Positions 10,789 to 20,560 of a stretch of 64,000 nt of DNA are shown here, piece by piece. Location: positions 1-64,000 of the forward strand of contig NZ_BCZA01000004.1 of assembly GCF_001598475.1 (NCBI RefSeq), in the 5' to 3' direction. This DNA comes from Pantoea agglomerans NBRC 102470. GTDB lineage: Bacteria; Pseudomonadota; Gammaproteobacteria; Enterobacterales; Enterobacteriaceae. The notes under the pieces were generated by a model. That model searched no databases, was not told the origin of the DNA, and saw only the letters and a list, made by a program, of their open reading frames with translations. How positions within the stretch are numbered: position 1 is the first letter of the stretch; every line of letters starts with the position of its first letter. The translations under genes were made by a program, and so were the position numbers.

Positions 10789-11325
10789 ATGTACCCATCA
10801 CCACAAAATATTTATCTGCGACCTTTTGAGCTCAGCGACGTATCTGCGTTTACCACTGCGGTTAATGCCTCGCTGGATAGCCTTATCCCATGGATGGTCT
10901 GGGCGCATCACGATTATCAGCCTCATGAAGCAGAAAGCTGGATCCGCTTTACCCACTGGCAACGGATGAAAGAGGAAGCGGAAGAGTTTGCCATCGTTGA
11001 TCAGCATGACCAGCTGCTGGGGGGCGCAGGAATACGCTTTGCCCGTCATCCGGGTGACACCAGCGCAATTGGCTACTGGGTTCGCAGTGATGCCCAGCGT
11101 CAGGGAATCGCCAGCCGCGCGGTGGCCGCGTTGCTGCCGCTGGGGTTTTCACGCCCAGAGACCCGGGTGATTGAGATTCTGGCAGCAGAGGATAACCTGG
11201 CCAGTCGGGGCGTGGCTGAGAAGTGCGGTGGTCAGTTCATTGGCTGTCGCTATGGCCTGATCGTATTAGAGGAAGGGCCGGTTAATACCGCGATTTATCA
11301 TTTTCAGCGGCCGGACGACGGTTAA
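10789..11325 (+). CDS. GNAT-family N-acetyltransferase, RimJ/RimL-like
   Basis: A 178-residue protein of the GNAT fold, closest in pattern to the RimJ/RimL/YdaF group (N-terminal YLRPFELSDVSAF; acetyl-CoA-binding stretch AIGYWVRSDAQRQGIASRAV near residues 84-103, holding the RxxG-type loop as QRQGIA; later ILAAEDNLASRGVAEKCGG). RimL-like enzymes acetylate protein N termini or small amines, but the substrate here cannot be told. It lies alone, divergent from aroF and convergent with rplS. E. coli has yfiL near this place instead. Confidence 0.8.
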   Translation: MYPSPQNIYLRPFELSDVSAFTTAVNASLDSLIPWMVWAHHDYQPHEAESWIRFTHWQRMKEEAEEFAIVDQHDQLLGGAGIRFARHPGDTSAIGYWVRSDAQRQGIASRAVAALLPLGFSRPETRVIEILAAEDNLASRGVAEKCGGQFIGCRYGLIVLEEGPVNTAIYHFQRPDDG

Positions 11326-11352
11326 CTGCAGGCAGTAAGGTTGACTGTGACA

Positions 11353-11384
11353 TAAAAAAGGGGCTGGCAGATGCCAACCCCTTG
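11353..11384 (-). terminator. rplS operon terminator
   Basis: On the minus strand AAGGGGTTGGCA-TC-TGCCAGCCCCTTTTTT, a 10-bp-plus stem with a T tract, lies 38 bases beyond the rplS stop. It ends the rpsP-rimM-trmD-rplS transcript. Confidence 0.9.
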
Positions 11385-11421
11385 TTTGCTATTAACTTTT
11401 AGATGTCGCGTTAGCGATACC

Positions 11422-11778
<357 letters not shown>

Positions 11779-11813
11779 TCATATCCTGGGTAAACTGATA
11801 GTCGGGGAAGAGC

Positions 11814-12578
11814 TTACTCTTCCACATCATCGTTTTGTTGCTGCTGAGATTCCCGCTGGAACTCAATCAGCAACCTTGCTTGCTCTTCAGTCAGAGCCAG
11901 GTTTTCCAGAAGTTCAGGTCTTCTCAGCCAGGTACGGCCTAGCGACTGCTTCAGACGCCAGCGGCGGATATCAGCATGGTTGCCTGACAGTAATACTGCC
12001 GGGACCTCCACGCCGTCTAACACTTCAGGTCGGGTATAGTGCGGACAATCCAGCAAACCTTCCGAGAACGAATCCTCATCGGCTGACGCCTGCTTGCCGA
12101 GCACGCCAGGAATAAACCGGGCGACTGCGTCAATCATCGTCATCGCTGGCAGTTCCCCGCCGCTGAGAACGTAATCACCGATTGACCATTCTTCATCAAT
12201 TTCGGTCTGGATTACGCGCTCATCAATCCCTTCATAACGGCCACAGACCAGAATTAACTTGTCCCGTGCCGCCAGTTCGCAAACGCCCTGTTGGTCCAGT
12301 TTGCGACCCTGAGGTGAAAGATATATCACCCTGGCCCCATCACCTGCCGCTGCTTTCGCTGCGGAGATGGCATCCCGTAAGGGTTGTACCATCATCAGCA
12401 TTCCCGGTCCGCCGCCGTAAGGACGATCATCCACGGTACGGTGCCGGTCGTGCGTGAAGTCACGAGGACTCCAGCTCTGAATGCTGAGCAGACCGTTTTT
12501 TACAGCCCGGCCAGTTACCCCGTAATCGGTAATAGCGCGAAACATTTCTGGAAACAGGCTAATAACACCAATCCACAT
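11814..12578 (-). CDS. trmD: tRNA (guanine-N1-)-methyltransferase TrmD
   Basis: TrmD methylates G37 next to the anticodon of several tRNAs, which prevents +1 frameshifting. It is an essential SPOUT-class enzyme with a trefoil knot; the knot motifs [24 protein letters not shown] and [14 protein letters not shown] are intact. Start [13 protein letters not shown] matches E. coli and gives 254 residues; the open frame extends 18 codons upstream without conservation. It lies 35 bp after rimM. Confidence 0.97.
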   Translation of the reverse strand: MWIGVISLFPEMFRAITDYGVTGRAVKNGLLSIQSWSPRDFTHDRHRTVDDRPYGGGPGMLMMVQPLRDAISAAKAAAGDGARVIYLSPQGRKLDQQGVCELAARDKLILVCGRYEGIDERVIQTEIDEEWSIGDYVLSGGELPAMTMIDAVARFIPGVLGKQASADEDSFSEGLLDCPHYTRPEVLDGVEVPAVLLSGNHADIRRWRLKQSLGRTWLRRPELLENLALTEEQARLLIEFQRESQQQQNDDVEE

Positions 12579-12613
12579 TGTATTCGCCGTTACGTTACCG
12601 TTCGATTCGGAGA

Positions 12614-13162
12614 TCAAAAACCAGGATCCCAATCTACCTCAATGATGCCAGTAGAGAGATCGACTTTCCTGATAACCTGTTCATCAAGAAACGGAATTAA
12701 CCGCTCCTGAGCACCGAATGCATCCTTCAGGTTTGCCTTAACGACGAGAACGTCGTTCGAGCCGGTTTCCATCATATCGATGACTTTACCCATCTCGTAG
12801 CCTTCAAGGTTAACCACCTGGCAGCCCATAAGGTCTTTCCAGTAGTAGTCGCCCTCTTCCAGCGATGGCAACTGCGTCGAGTCAACCTGAATTTCGCAAT
12901 TGGTTAACTGAGCCGCCGCATCCCGATCTTCAATGCCTTTGACTTTGATGATCAGGTCCTGATTGTGGTGCTTCCAACCGTCCAGTTCGACCTGCTGCCA
13001 TTTACCGGCGCGCTGGATGAACCAGGGTTGGTAGTTGAAGATGCTTTCAGCGTCTTCAGTGGAGGAAAACACTTTGAGCCAGCCGCGAATACCGTAGGCG
13101 GCTCCCATCTTACCCAATACAATCGGGTTAACAGGAGGCTGTGCGGCAATTTGTCTGCTCAT
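12614..13162 (-). CDS. rimM: 16S rRNA maturation factor RimM
   Basis: RimM binds S19 and the 30S head and helps 16S processing. The 182 residues equal the E. coli length: N-terminal RimM domain ([22 protein letters not shown]) and C-terminal PRC-barrel ([33 protein letters not shown]). Start [10 protein letters not shown] was chosen by homology over one three codons upstream. It follows rpsP by 18 bp. Confidence 0.97.
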   Translation of the reverse strand: MSRQIAAQPPVNPIVLGKMGAAYGIRGWLKVFSSTEDAESIFNYQPWFIQRAGKWQQVELDGWKHHNQDLIIKVKGIEDRDAAAQLTNCEIQVDSTQLPSLEEGDYYWKDLMGCQVVNLEGYEMGKVIDMMETGSNDVLVVKANLKDAFGAQERLIPFLDEQVIRKVDLSTGIIEVDWDPGF

Positions 13163-13180
13163 GCTCACCACCGTGACAGA

Positions 13181-13429
13181 TTAAGCTGCTTTCTTAGCTT
13201 CTTTGACCAGCGCGTTAACGCGATCAGAAAGCGTTGCGCCCTGGCCAACCCAGTGCTCGATACGATCCAGATCAAGACGCAGACCTTCAGCCTGACCAGA
13301 TGCGATCGGGTTGAAGAAACCAACGCGCTCGATAAAACGACCGTTGCGTGCATTGCGGCTGTCAGTGACGACGACCTGATAGAACGGACGCTTTTTAGCG
13401 CCGTGACGTGCCAAACGAATTGTTACCAT
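13181..13429 (-). CDS. rpsP: 30S ribosomal protein S16
   Basis: S16 is an early-assembling 30S protein that stabilises the 5' domain of 16S rRNA. Start [18 protein letters not shown] gives the usual 82 residues, with AGAGGA as SD 6 bp upstream. It heads the rpsP-rimM-trmD-rplS operon. A terminator-like hairpin stands between its start and the promoter side. Confidence 0.98.
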   Translation of the reverse strand: MVTIRLARHGAKKRPFYQVVVTDSRNARNGRFIERVGFFNPIASGQAEGLRLDLDRIEHWVGQGATLSDRVNALVKEAKKAA

Positions 13430-13452
13430 AACATCCTCTTCAGTTAATAAAA

Positions 13453-13487
13453 CACCCGGCCCCCATCGAGGAACGGGGTCCGGGTGC
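13453..13487 (-). terminator. Terminator-like hairpin in the rpsP leader
   Basis: On the minus strand CACCCGG-CCCC ... GGGG-CCGGGTG is followed at once by TTTTATTAA, about 24 bases ahead of the rpsP start. Since it lies upstream of the gene within its leader, it may act as an attenuator; alternatively it is a second stop for ffh readthrough. Confidence 0.6.
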
Positions 13488-13492
13488 TGTAT

Positions 13493-13561
13493 AAAAAGCC
13501 CGAAAATTTTACTCATTTTGGCGAAAAAAGCAACCTAAACCGTGCCATTTCGGGCTTTTTT
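13493..13561. terminator. Long-range inverted repeat between ffh and rpsP
   Basis: AAAAAGCCCGAAA (13493-13505) and TTTCGGGCTTTTTT (13548-13561) form an inverted repeat with a loop of about 42 bases just past the ffh stop. The arms and T tract look like a terminator for ffh, but the loop is unusually large. Confidence 0.45.
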
Positions 13562-13571
13562 GTGGAACGCT

Positions 13572-14933
13572 TTAGCGGCCAGGAAAACCTGGCGGCATCA
13601 TACCCTTCATGCCGCGCATCATTTTCGCCATACCGCCCTTCTTCATTTTCTTCATCATACGCTGCATGTCGTCAAACTGCTTCAATAAGCGGTTAACGTC
13701 CTGCACCTGCATACCGGAGCCGGTCGCAATGCGGCGCTTGCGTGAGCCTTTGATGATCTCTGGTTTTTCACGCTCTTTGCGTGTCATCGAGTTGATGATA
13801 GCTTCCATGCGCACCAGCACTTTGTCATCCATCTGTGACTTCACATTGTCAGGCAACTGTCCCATACCGGGCAGTTTGCCCATCAGGCTGGCCATGCCGC
13901 CCATGTTGCGCATCTGCTTCAGCTGCTCAAGGAAATCGTTGAGATCAAAACCGTCGCCGGTTTTCAGCTTCTTAGCCAGTTTCTCAGCCTGATCGCGGTC
14001 AACCTTGCTTTCGATATCTTCGATCAGTGACAGCACGTCACCCATGCCGAGGATACGCGAAGCAATACGCTCCGGATAGAACGGCTCAAGTGCATCGGTT
14101 TTTTCACCGACACCCATAAATTTAATCGGCTTACCGGTGATATGACGAATCGACAGCGCCGCACCGCCTCGTGCATCACCATCGACTTTGGTCAGGATAA
14201 CACCGGTCAGCGGTAGCGCTTCATTAAAAGCTTTAGCCGTGTTTGCCGCATCCTGACCGGTCATGGCATCGACCACAAACAGCGTTTCTACCGGATTGAT
14301 CGCGGCATGAACCTGTTTGATTTCGTCCATCATCGCTTCGTCAACGTGCAGACGACCGGCGGTATCCACCAGCAGTACATCGTAGAACTTCAGGCGAGCT
14401 TCACGCAGCGCATTGTTAACGATATCGACCGGCTTCTGACTGAGATCGGATGGGCAGAAATCCACGCCCACCTGCTGTGCCAGCGTTTCCAGCTGTTTGA
14501 TTGCCGCCGGACGATAGACGTCAGCAGAAACCACTAAGACTTTCTTTTTGTGCTTCTCACGCAGGAACTTACCCAGCTTAGCGACGCTGGTCGTTTTACC
14601 GGCACCCTGCAGACCCGCCATCAGCACCACGGCTGGCGGCTGAGCAGCCAGGTCGAGTGCATTGTTCTCTGCACCCATCGCCGTAACCAGCTCGTTACGA
14701 ACGATTTTGATAAACTCCTGACCTGGAGTCAGACTTTTATTCACATCATGGCCGACCGCGCTCTCTTTCACACGGTTGATGAAGTCACGCACTACCGGCA
14801 GCGCAACGTCAGCCTCAAGCAGTGCCATGCGCACTTCACGCAGGGTCTCTTTGATGTTCTCTTCAGTCAGCCTTCCGCGGCCGCTGATGTTTCGCAGGGT
14901 TTGCGACAAACGATCGGTTAAATTATCAAACAT
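13572..14933 (-). CDS. ffh: Signal recognition particle protein Ffh
   Basis: Ffh with 4.5S RNA recognises signal sequences of membrane proteins as they leave the ribosome and docks with FtsY. The 453 residues equal E. coli: N and G domains (1-295; G1 GLQGAGKTTSVAKLG near 103, VDTAGR near 190, TKVDGDARGGAAL near 246) and a Met-rich M domain (from about 325, GSGMQVQDVNRLLKQFDDMQ then runs of Met/Lys/Gly) for signal peptide and RNA binding. Confidence 0.98.
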   Translation of the reverse strand: MFDNLTDRLSQTLRNISGRGRLTEENIKETLREVRMALLEADVALPVVRDFINRVKESAVGHDVNKSLTPGQEFIKIVRNELVTAMGAENNALDLAAQPPAVVLMAGLQGAGKTTSVAKLGKFLREKHKKKVLVVSADVYRPAAIKQLETLAQQVGVDFCPSDLSQKPVDIVNNALREARLKFYDVLLVDTAGRLHVDEAMMDEIKQVHAAINPVETLFVVDAMTGQDAANTAKAFNEALPLTGVILTKVDGDARGGAALSIRHITGKPIKFMGVGEKTDALEPFYPERIASRILGMGDVLSLIEDIESKVDRDQAEKLAKKLKTGDGFDLNDFLEQLKQMRNMGGMASLMGKLPGMGQLPDNVKSQMDDKVLVRMEAIINSMTRKEREKPEIIKGSRKRRIATGSGMQVQDVNRLLKQFDDMQRMMKKMKKGGMAKMMRGMKGMMPPGFPGR

Positions 14934-15099
14934 GGTCTCTCACTAAAAAAAAGATCGCGAGGCGCCTGATCGGCAGAATGCGGCGGATTATAACACGAAG
15001 CCTCAGCGATCTCTGCAATTGCCCCTCAGATCGTTTGGAGCCTGCTTCGGCTGGCGCTATACTGCCTTTTTCCTTATCTGACTGAACCTGAAAGGATCT

Positions 15100-15900
15100 A
15101 TGTTCGTTTTCGCGATAGTGGCGCTATTCGCCTACTCCTTAAGTCTTGCCCTGATCATTCCCAGCCTGTTGAAACGTAACGGCGGCTGGCGGCGAATGGC
15201 GATGCTCTCTGCCTGTGTGGCGCTGGTGACACACGCGGTGGCCTTGCAGCAACGCATATTTGCTGTTGATAGCGGACAGAATTTAAGCCTGCTCAACATA
15301 GGCTCGCTGGTCAGCCTGTTGATTTGCGCCATCATGACCATTGTGGCGTCACGTAACCGTGGCTGGCTGCTACTGCCGATTGTCTACAGCTTCGCGCTAA
15401 TCAATCTGGCCTTCGCCACCTTTGTGCCCAATGCGTTTATCACCCATCTGGAAACCACGCCAGGCATGATGATCCATATCGGCCTGTCGCTGTTCGCCTA
15501 CGCGACGCTGATTATTGCCGCACTCTATGCACTGCAGCTGGCGTGGATCGATTACCAGTTAAAAAACAAGCGTCTGGCGTTCACACAGGATATGCCGCCG
15601 CTGCTGACCATTGAACGTAAGATGTTTCACATCACCCAGGTGGGCGTCGTGCTGTTGACGCTGGTGCTCTGCACCGGTCTGTTCTATATGCAGGATCTCT
15701 TCAGCGCAGAAAACGTCGATAAAGCCGTGCTTTCCATCATCGCGTGGTTTGTTTATATCGTTTTGCTCTGGGGGCACTATCATGAAGGCTGGCGTGGTCG
15801 CCGCGTCGTCTGGTTTAACTGCAGCGGTGCGGTGCTGTTAACCATGGCTTACTTCGGCAGTCGCATCCTGCAGCATCTGCTTGTCCCCACCTCTCGTTAA
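15100..15900 (+). CDS. ypjD: Inner membrane protein YpjD, CcsA/HemX-like
   Basis: A 266-residue inner membrane protein of the cytochrome c assembly (CcsA/HemX-type) family with about eight hydrophobic spans. It matches E. coli YpjD throughout (LNIGSLVSLLICAIMTIVAS, ITHLETTPGMMIHIGLSLFAY, LLWGHYHEGWRGRRVVWFN). The family motif near WGHYHEGWRGRR is kept. Its role is unsettled; in several species it is linked to CorB-type transport. It stands 15 bp before corB, so the two are co-transcribed. Confidence 0.9.
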   Translation: MFVFAIVALFAYSLSLALIIPSLLKRNGGWRRMAMLSACVALVTHAVALQQRIFAVDSGQNLSLLNIGSLVSLLICAIMTIVASRNRGWLLLPIVYSFALINLAFATFVPNAFITHLETTPGMMIHIGLSLFAYATLIIAALYALQLAWIDYQLKNKRLAFTQDMPPLLTIERKMFHITQVGVVLLTLVLCTGLFYMQDLFSAENVDKAVLSIIAWFVYIVLLWGHYHEGWRGRRVVWFNCSGAVLLTMAYFGSRILQHLLVPTSR

Positions 15901-15915
15901 AAAGGAAGTTCTGCG

Positions 15916-17202
15916 TTGGAGAATGTTTCAACCACCACGCTGATTATTATTCTCTGCGTCATGGTACTGGTTTCCGCCTGGTTTGCCGGGTCGGAAACCG
16001 GAATGATGACGCTTAACCGCTATAAGCTGCGCCATCAGGCTAAAAACGGCAGCCGCCCCGCACGCCGGGTGGAGAAGTTACTGCGTCGCCCTGACCGGTT
16101 GCTGAGCCTGGTATTAATCGGCAATAACCTGGTAAATATTCTGGCTTCCGCACTTGCCACCATTGTTGGCATGCGTATTCACGGTGACGAAGGGGTCGCG
16201 ATCGCAACCGGTATCCTGACCTTTGTGGTGCTGGTATTTGCTGAAGTGCTGCCGAAAACAGTGGCGGCCCTCTATCCCGAACGCGTCGCCTTTCCCAGCA
16301 GCCTGCTGCTGGTCCCGCTGCAATACATCATGCTGCCGCTGGTCTGGCTACTCAACACCATTACCCGTCTGCTGATGAGGATGGCGGGTATCCGCGCTGA
16401 CGGTGCCATTAACTCCGCGCTGAGCAAAGAGGAGTTGCGTACCATCGTCTATGAGTCACGTAGCCTGATGTCACGCCGTAATCAGGACATGCTGCTCTCC
16501 GTGCTCGACCTGGAGAAAGTCAGCGTTGATGACATCATGGTTCCGCGTAACGAGATCGTCGGCATTAATATCAACGATGACTGGAAGTCGGTGGTGCGCC
16601 AGTTGAGCCACTCGCCACACGGCCGCATTGTGCTGTTCCGGGACTCACTGGATGACTGCGTCGGCATGCTGCGGGTGCGCGAAGCCTGGCGCATGATGAC
16701 GGAGAAAAAAGAGTTCACCAAAGAGACGCTGCTGCGCGCCGCCGATGAGATCTACTACATCCCGGAAGGGACACCGCTGAACACCCAACTGGTGAAGTTC
16801 CAGCGCAACAAAGAGAAAGCGGGCGTGGTGGTGGATGAGTATGGCGACATCAAAGGGCTGGTGACGATAGAGGACATTCTGGAGGAGATCGTGGGTGACT
16901 TCACCACCTCCATGTCACCGTCATTGGCAGAAGAAGTGATGCCGCAGAATGATGGGTCCGTGCTGATTGAAGGCAGCGCCAGTGTGCGTGAAATTAACAA
17001 GGCGTTTAACTGGCAACTACCAGAGCAGGAAGCGCGCACCATCAACGGCATGCTGCTGGAAGCGCTGGAAGAGATCCCTGCCATCGCCACCCGTGTTCAG
17101 ATCGGCCACTACAACGTCGATATTCTGGACGTGCAGGACAACATGATTAAACAGGTGCGCATCACGCCGAAGACACCACTGAAAAAATCGGTAGGGTCCT
17201 GA
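15916..17202 (+). CDS. corB: CNNM/CorC-family transport protein CorB (YfjD)
   Basis: CorB belongs to the CNNM/CorC family implicated in Mg2+ (and Co2+) export and resistance. It has an N-terminal DUF21 membrane domain with four spans (1-190, SGSETGMMTLNRY-like segment here AGSETGMMTLNRYKLRHQ), a CBS pair (about 210-335, VDDIMVPRNEIVGI and GVVVDEYGDIKGLVTIEDILEEI) and a C-terminal CorC_HlyC domain. The start codon is TTG at 15916, with AAGGAAG ahead of it; 428 residues as in E. coli. Confidence 0.93.
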   Translation: MENVSTTTLIIILCVMVLVSAWFAGSETGMMTLNRYKLRHQAKNGSRPARRVEKLLRRPDRLLSLVLIGNNLVNILASALATIVGMRIHGDEGVAIATGILTFVVLVFAEVLPKTVAALYPERVAFPSSLLLVPLQYIMLPLVWLLNTITRLLMRMAGIRADGAINSALSKEELRTIVYESRSLMSRRNQDMLLSVLDLEKVSVDDIMVPRNEIVGININDDWKSVVRQLSHSPHGRIVLFRDSLDDCVGMLRVREAWRMMTEKKEFTKETLLRAADEIYYIPEGTPLNTQLVKFQRNKEKAGVVVDEYGDIKGLVTIEDILEEIVGDFTTSMSPSLAEEVMPQNDGSVLIEGSASVREINKAFNWQLPEQEARTINGMLLEALEEIPAIATRVQIGHYNVDILDVQDNMIKQVRITPKTPLKKSVGS

Positions 17203-17208
17203 AGCGAT

Positions 17209-17247
17209 AAAAAAACGCCGCAATCGACATGATGCGGCGTTTTTTTT
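17209..17247. terminator. Bidirectional terminator between corB and luxS
   Basis: AAAAAAACGCCGCA-TCGACATGA-TGCGGCG followed by eight T residues sits between two convergent genes, with A/T tracts on both sides. Confidence 0.9.
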
Positions 17248-17263
17248 AGCAGCAAAGCCCTGA

Positions 17264-17779
17264 CTAGATGTGCAGTTCTTTCAGCTTTTCAGCAGGCAGT
17301 TTCAGATCTTCGTTGCGGTTAACGCCGATCTCATGCGCCAGCACATTGCGGGCGATCTGCTGCGCTTCATCCAGTGAGTGCAGCTTGTAGCTGCCGCACT
17401 GGTATTCATTCAGCTCAGGGATCTGGTTCTGATCTTTCACTTTCAGAACATCTTCCATCGCCCCTTTCCACGCTTTGGCAACGCGCTGCTCGTCTGGTGT
17501 ACCAATCAGGCTCATGTAGAAGCCGGTGCGGCAACCCATTGGCGAGATATCGACGATTTCCACACCATCACCATTCAGGTGATCACGCATGAAGCCGGCA
17601 AAGAGATGCTCCAGCGTATGAATGCCACGCTCAGTGAGAATATCAATGTTCGGGCGGCAAAAACGCAGGTCAAAAACGGTAATCGTATCGCCATGCGGAG
17701 TCTTCATGGTTTTCGCCACGCGAACTGCCGGTGCGCCCATGATGGTGTGATCAACGGTAAAACTGTCCAGTAGTGGCAT
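17264..17779 (-). CDS. luxS: S-ribosylhomocysteine lyase LuxS
   Basis: LuxS splits S-ribosylhomocysteine into homocysteine and DPD, the precursor of autoinducer AI-2, within the activated methyl cycle. The 171 residues equal E. coli. The metal site is intact: HTLEH (His 54, His 58) and the Cys of EYQCGSYKL near 128, plus the catalytic Cys of FCRPN near 84 region. The sRNA gene micA lies just upstream on the opposite strand, so the luxS 5' leader and micA overlap or nearly so, as in E. coli. Confidence 0.98.
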   Translation of the reverse strand: MPLLDSFTVDHTIMGAPAVRVAKTMKTPHGDTITVFDLRFCRPNIDILTERGIHTLEHLFAGFMRDHLNGDGVEIVDISPMGCRTGFYMSLIGTPDEQRVAKAWKGAMEDVLKVKDQNQIPELNEYQCGSYKLHSLDEAQQIARNVLAHEIGVNRNEDLKLPAEKLKELHI

Positions 17780-17817
17780 ACGTCACCTCCTGTTCTGAGA
17801 ATTTTTTTTAAAACGAT

Positions 17818-17845
17818 GAAACTTTTCTGTTCGCCCAACGTCTGA
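17818..17845 (+). promoter_or_regulatory. Sigma-E-type promoter of micA
   Basis: GAAACTT (17818-17824) and TCTGA (17841-17845), 16 bp apart, match the sigma-E pattern GGAACTT / TCTGA and stand 6 bp ahead of the predicted micA 5' end. This implies induction by envelope stress, as known for E. coli micA. Confidence 0.72.
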
Positions 17846-17851
17846 ATATAT

Positions 17852-17924
17852 GAAAGACGCGCATTTGTTATCATCATCCCTGACAACAGAGATGTTAATT
17901 TGGCCACATTGATGTGGCCTTTTT
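17852..17924 (+). ncRNA. micA: Small regulatory RNA MicA
   Basis: The 5' part GAAAGACGCGCATTTG and the following TTATCATCATCCCTG match E. coli MicA, the Hfq-dependent RNA that base-pairs with ompA mRNA and blocks its translation. It ends in a perfect terminator hairpin GGCCACAT-TG-ATGTGGCC followed by TTTTTCTTTT; the hairpin loop differs from E. coli but the stem role is kept. The location between luxS and gshA is the same. The end is placed in the T tract and may be off by a few bases. Confidence 0.92.
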
Positions 17925-17929
17925 CTTTT

Positions 17930-19495
17930 CTACCCTTCCCGGCTCGCCAGATACGCTTCAAAATCCAGCTTATCATTCGCTTCCAGCTGCTGCTGTGCAG
18001 CAACAGACGCCTGCGCCTGACGCGTGAAATCTTCTTCTGTCAGCACTTCCAGCGGCTCTTCGCAGAGCAGATGGCGATACTGTTCAGCCAGCGCCACGCC
18101 GGTTCCGGTTACACCATTGTCCTTCATTGCCTGAAGGATGCGCGCCGAGTAGGTTAGCTCAGGATCGTCGAACGATGCTACCAGTTGATCGCAAACCTGC
18201 TGATATTCCGTGCTGTCCTGATTATGACTGTCTAACACTTCAGCAACCCGACGCAGATCGGCAAACAGGGTTTTGCCCACTTCAACCAGCGAATGTTCCT
18301 CTTCTCCGCAGCCTACGGCAATTTTCTGGTCCGGTTTACGCCCTTCCAGCACAACCCGGTTCCAGTTTATACGGGTGCATTGCAACTCATCTGCACTCAT
18401 TTCCGGCGCATCGGCCAGGGTACACCAGATCAGGAACAGGTCGAGGAAGCGAACCTGATTCTCATCTACGCCGATCGCAGAGAACGGGTTGATATCCAGC
18501 GAACGCACTTCAATGTACTCAATACCACCACGCAGCAGCGCATCAGAAGGCGCTTCACCCGAGCGTGTCACACGCTTAGGCCGGATTGGCGCATAGAGCT
18601 CGTTTTCAATCTGCAGCACGTTGGTGTTGAGCTGCAGCCAGTTACCGTCGGCATCTTTAGTGCCCATCGCTGCATACTCTTCTGACGGCGTCTTAATCGC
18701 TTTCTTCAGCGCGGTGACATAGCCTTCCAGTGAGTTAAACGTGATGCCCAGAGAGCTCTGCGATTTATTGGTATAGCCTAAATCGCTCAGACGCAGTGAG
18801 GTGGCGTACGGCAGCCACATCGTATCTTTGTCGTTGGTTTCAAACGGCAGCGCGCTCTCACGGCCCTGCAGGAAGCTGGAGCTGATAGCAGGCGATGCGC
18901 CAAACAGATAGGGGATCACCCAGCCGAAGCGATAATAGTTGCGGATCAGCCGCAGATAGCCCGCCGAGATGGTCTCTTTTCCGCTTTCCTTATCTTTCAC
19001 GTCAGCCCACTCCTGCCAGAATGAGAGTGGCAGTGAGAAGTTATAGTGAATGCCGGAGATGGTCTGCATCAACGCGCCGTAGCGGTTTTTCAGCCCTTCG
19101 CGGTAGAGCGTCTTCATCTGACCAATATTGGACGTGCCATATTGCGCCAGCTCAATATTGTCCGCATCGTCAATCACGCACGGCATACTAAATGGCCACA
19201 TGCGTTCATCACCCAGTTCACGGGCAACGTGACGATGGATATCGCGCAGGAATGCCAGCATATGATCAATGCTGTGATCCACTGGCGTAATAAATTCCAG
19301 CAACGTTTCGGCAAAGTCAGTGGTGATCCAGTCATGTTTCAGCGCCGACCCCAGAGATTCCGGGTGACCGCTTTTTGCCAGCTCGCCATTTGCCTGTACA
19401 CGCAGCGTTTCACGCTCGATGCCACGGCCAATACCTTTAAGAGCATTGGGATGCGCTTCCAGCCAGGAGAGCGCTTTAGATACGTCCGGGATCAC
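17930..19495 (-). CDS. gshA: Glutamate-cysteine ligase GshA
   Basis: GshA joins glutamate and cysteine with ATP, the first and rate-limiting step of glutathione synthesis. The protein matches E. coli GshA along its length ([55 protein letters not shown]). The start is a non-ATG codon: GTG at 19495 aligns with the E. coli start MIPDVS and follows a G-rich SD (GGGGGG); this gives 521 residues. An in-frame ATG at 19537 would add 14 residues and cannot be excluded. Confidence 0.94.
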   Translation of the reverse strand: MIPDVSKALSWLEAHPNALKGIGRGIERETLRVQANGELAKSGHPESLGSALKHDWITTDFAETLLEFITPVDHSIDHMLAFLRDIHRHVARELGDERMWPFSMPCVIDDADNIELAQYGTSNIGQMKTLYREGLKNRYGALMQTISGIHYNFSLPLSFWQEWADVKDKESGKETISAGYLRLIRNYYRFGWVIPYLFGASPAISSSFLQGRESALPFETNDKDTMWLPYATSLRLSDLGYTNKSQSSLGITFNSLEGYVTALKKAIKTPSEEYAAMGTKDADGNWLQLNTNVLQIENELYAPIRPKRVTRSGEAPSDALLRGGIEYIEVRSLDINPFSAIGVDENQVRFLDLFLIWCTLADAPEMSADELQCTRINWNRVVLEGRKPDQKIAVGCGEEEHSLVEVGKTLFADLRRVAEVLDSHNQDSTEYQQVCDQLVASFDDPELTYSARILQAMKDNGVTGTGVALAEQYRHLLCEEPLEVLTEEDFTRQAQASVAAQQQLEANDKLDFEAYLASREG

Positions 19496-19568
19496 ATTAC
19501 CCCCCCGCTGTGATAATAATTTATTTTTGTTCAGCATAATGTTAACCGTAGCCTCGAATCTGTGCGAA

Positions 19569-19997
19569 TCAATGCCACCATTGCATACCCTGTAATGTGG
19601 CAGTCGCGATAACGATATAACGCAGTGTTTTGCCGACAGCGAGAAACAGCATCGCGGGTAGCCAGGCGAAACGTAACCAGCCTGCCAGAACGCAGAGCAG
19701 ATCACCTATCACTGGCAGCCAGCTGAATAACAGTGCTGCAGGTCCCAGTCGGTGCAACCACGTCATTGCTGTGTCATGCCATCGCCCCTGACGTTTTAAC
19801 GGCAGCAAGCGACCAATAAGAATGTTGGTTAAGCCGCCCAAGGTGTTTCCCAGTGATGCGGCCAAAAGCAACCCGTAAACTGATGTCTTTTTTGCTATCA
19901 ATAGTGCTATCAGCAGTGCTTCAGAACTTCCCGGCAGGAGCGTTGCACTTAAAAAGCTGCTGCCGAACATCGAGGCATAGGTAAGAACGTCACTCAC
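19569..19997 (-). CDS. yqaA: Inner membrane protein YqaA, SNARE-associated/DedA-like
   Basis: A 142-residue membrane protein of the DedA/VTT (SNARE-associated) family. It shows three to four hydrophobic spans and the family stretches [35 protein letters not shown] and [18 protein letters not shown], nearly identical in pattern to E. coli YqaA. Function is unknown. Its start overlaps the yqaB stop by 4 bp, so the two are co-translated. Confidence 0.9.
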   Translation of the reverse strand: MSDVLTYASMFGSSFLSATLLPGSSEALLIALLIAKKTSVYGLLLAASLGNTLGGLTNILIGRLLPLKRQGRWHDTAMTWLHRLGPAALLFSWLPVIGDLLCVLAGWLRFAWLPAMLFLAVGKTLRYIVIATATLQGMQWWH

Positions 19998-20560
19998 AGT
20001 AAGCGGACATCCACCACAGCCATACCTGCCGCCTTCGCTGCCTGAATACCAAAGTCCGCATCCTCAAACACCACACAACGTGCCGGCGTCACACCCATCA
20101 GCTCAGCGCAGCGTAAGAAGGTTTCTGGCTCAGGTTTATGACGCTGTACGTCGTCAGCACCGACGACGGCCGAAAAGAGCTCACGTACGCCCAGCTGCGT
20201 CAGTAACGCCTCTGCCATGCTGTGTTCGCTTCCGGTACCGACCGCCATCGGACGACGCCCGTGATACGCTTTCACCACCTCCATTAAAGGCAGTGGCTTC
20301 ACGTTTTCCAGCAGCATCGCTTTCACGGCAGCGGTTTTTTCTGCGGCAAGAAGATGAGGGTCGAGTGACGACTGATTGGATTCAATGATGAACTGCGACA
20401 GCCGCCAGGTTGGTGCGCCATTGAAGTCGATAATACGTGCTTCATCCAGCGTTAATCCATAACGCTGGAGCACCTGACGCCACGCTTTTCGATGTGTCGG
20501 CTCAGTATCAAGAATCGTGCCGTCCATATCGAAAATCAGGGCGTCATATTGATCGTACAT
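19994..20560 (-). CDS. yqaB: HAD-family sugar phosphatase YqaB
   Basis: YqaB is a haloacid dehalogenase-type phosphatase; the E. coli enzyme hydrolyses fructose 1-phosphate and related sugar phosphates. Motif I FDMDGTILDT (Asp nucleophile near residue 11), motif II VGTGSE, and motif III/IV KPEPETF ... VFEDADFGIQAA are present. The start MYDQYDALIFD follows E. coli (188 residues); five more in-frame residues upstream are possible. Confidence 0.93.
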   Translation of the reverse strand: MYDQYDALIFDMDGTILDTEPTHRKAWRQVLQRYGLTLDEARIIDFNGAPTWRLSQFIIESNQSSLDPHLLAAEKTAAVKAMLLENVKPLPLMEVVKAYHGRRPMAVGTGSEHSMAEALLTQLGVRELFSAVVGADDVQRHKPEPETFLRCAELMGVTPARCVVFEDADFGIQAAKAAGMAVVDVRLL

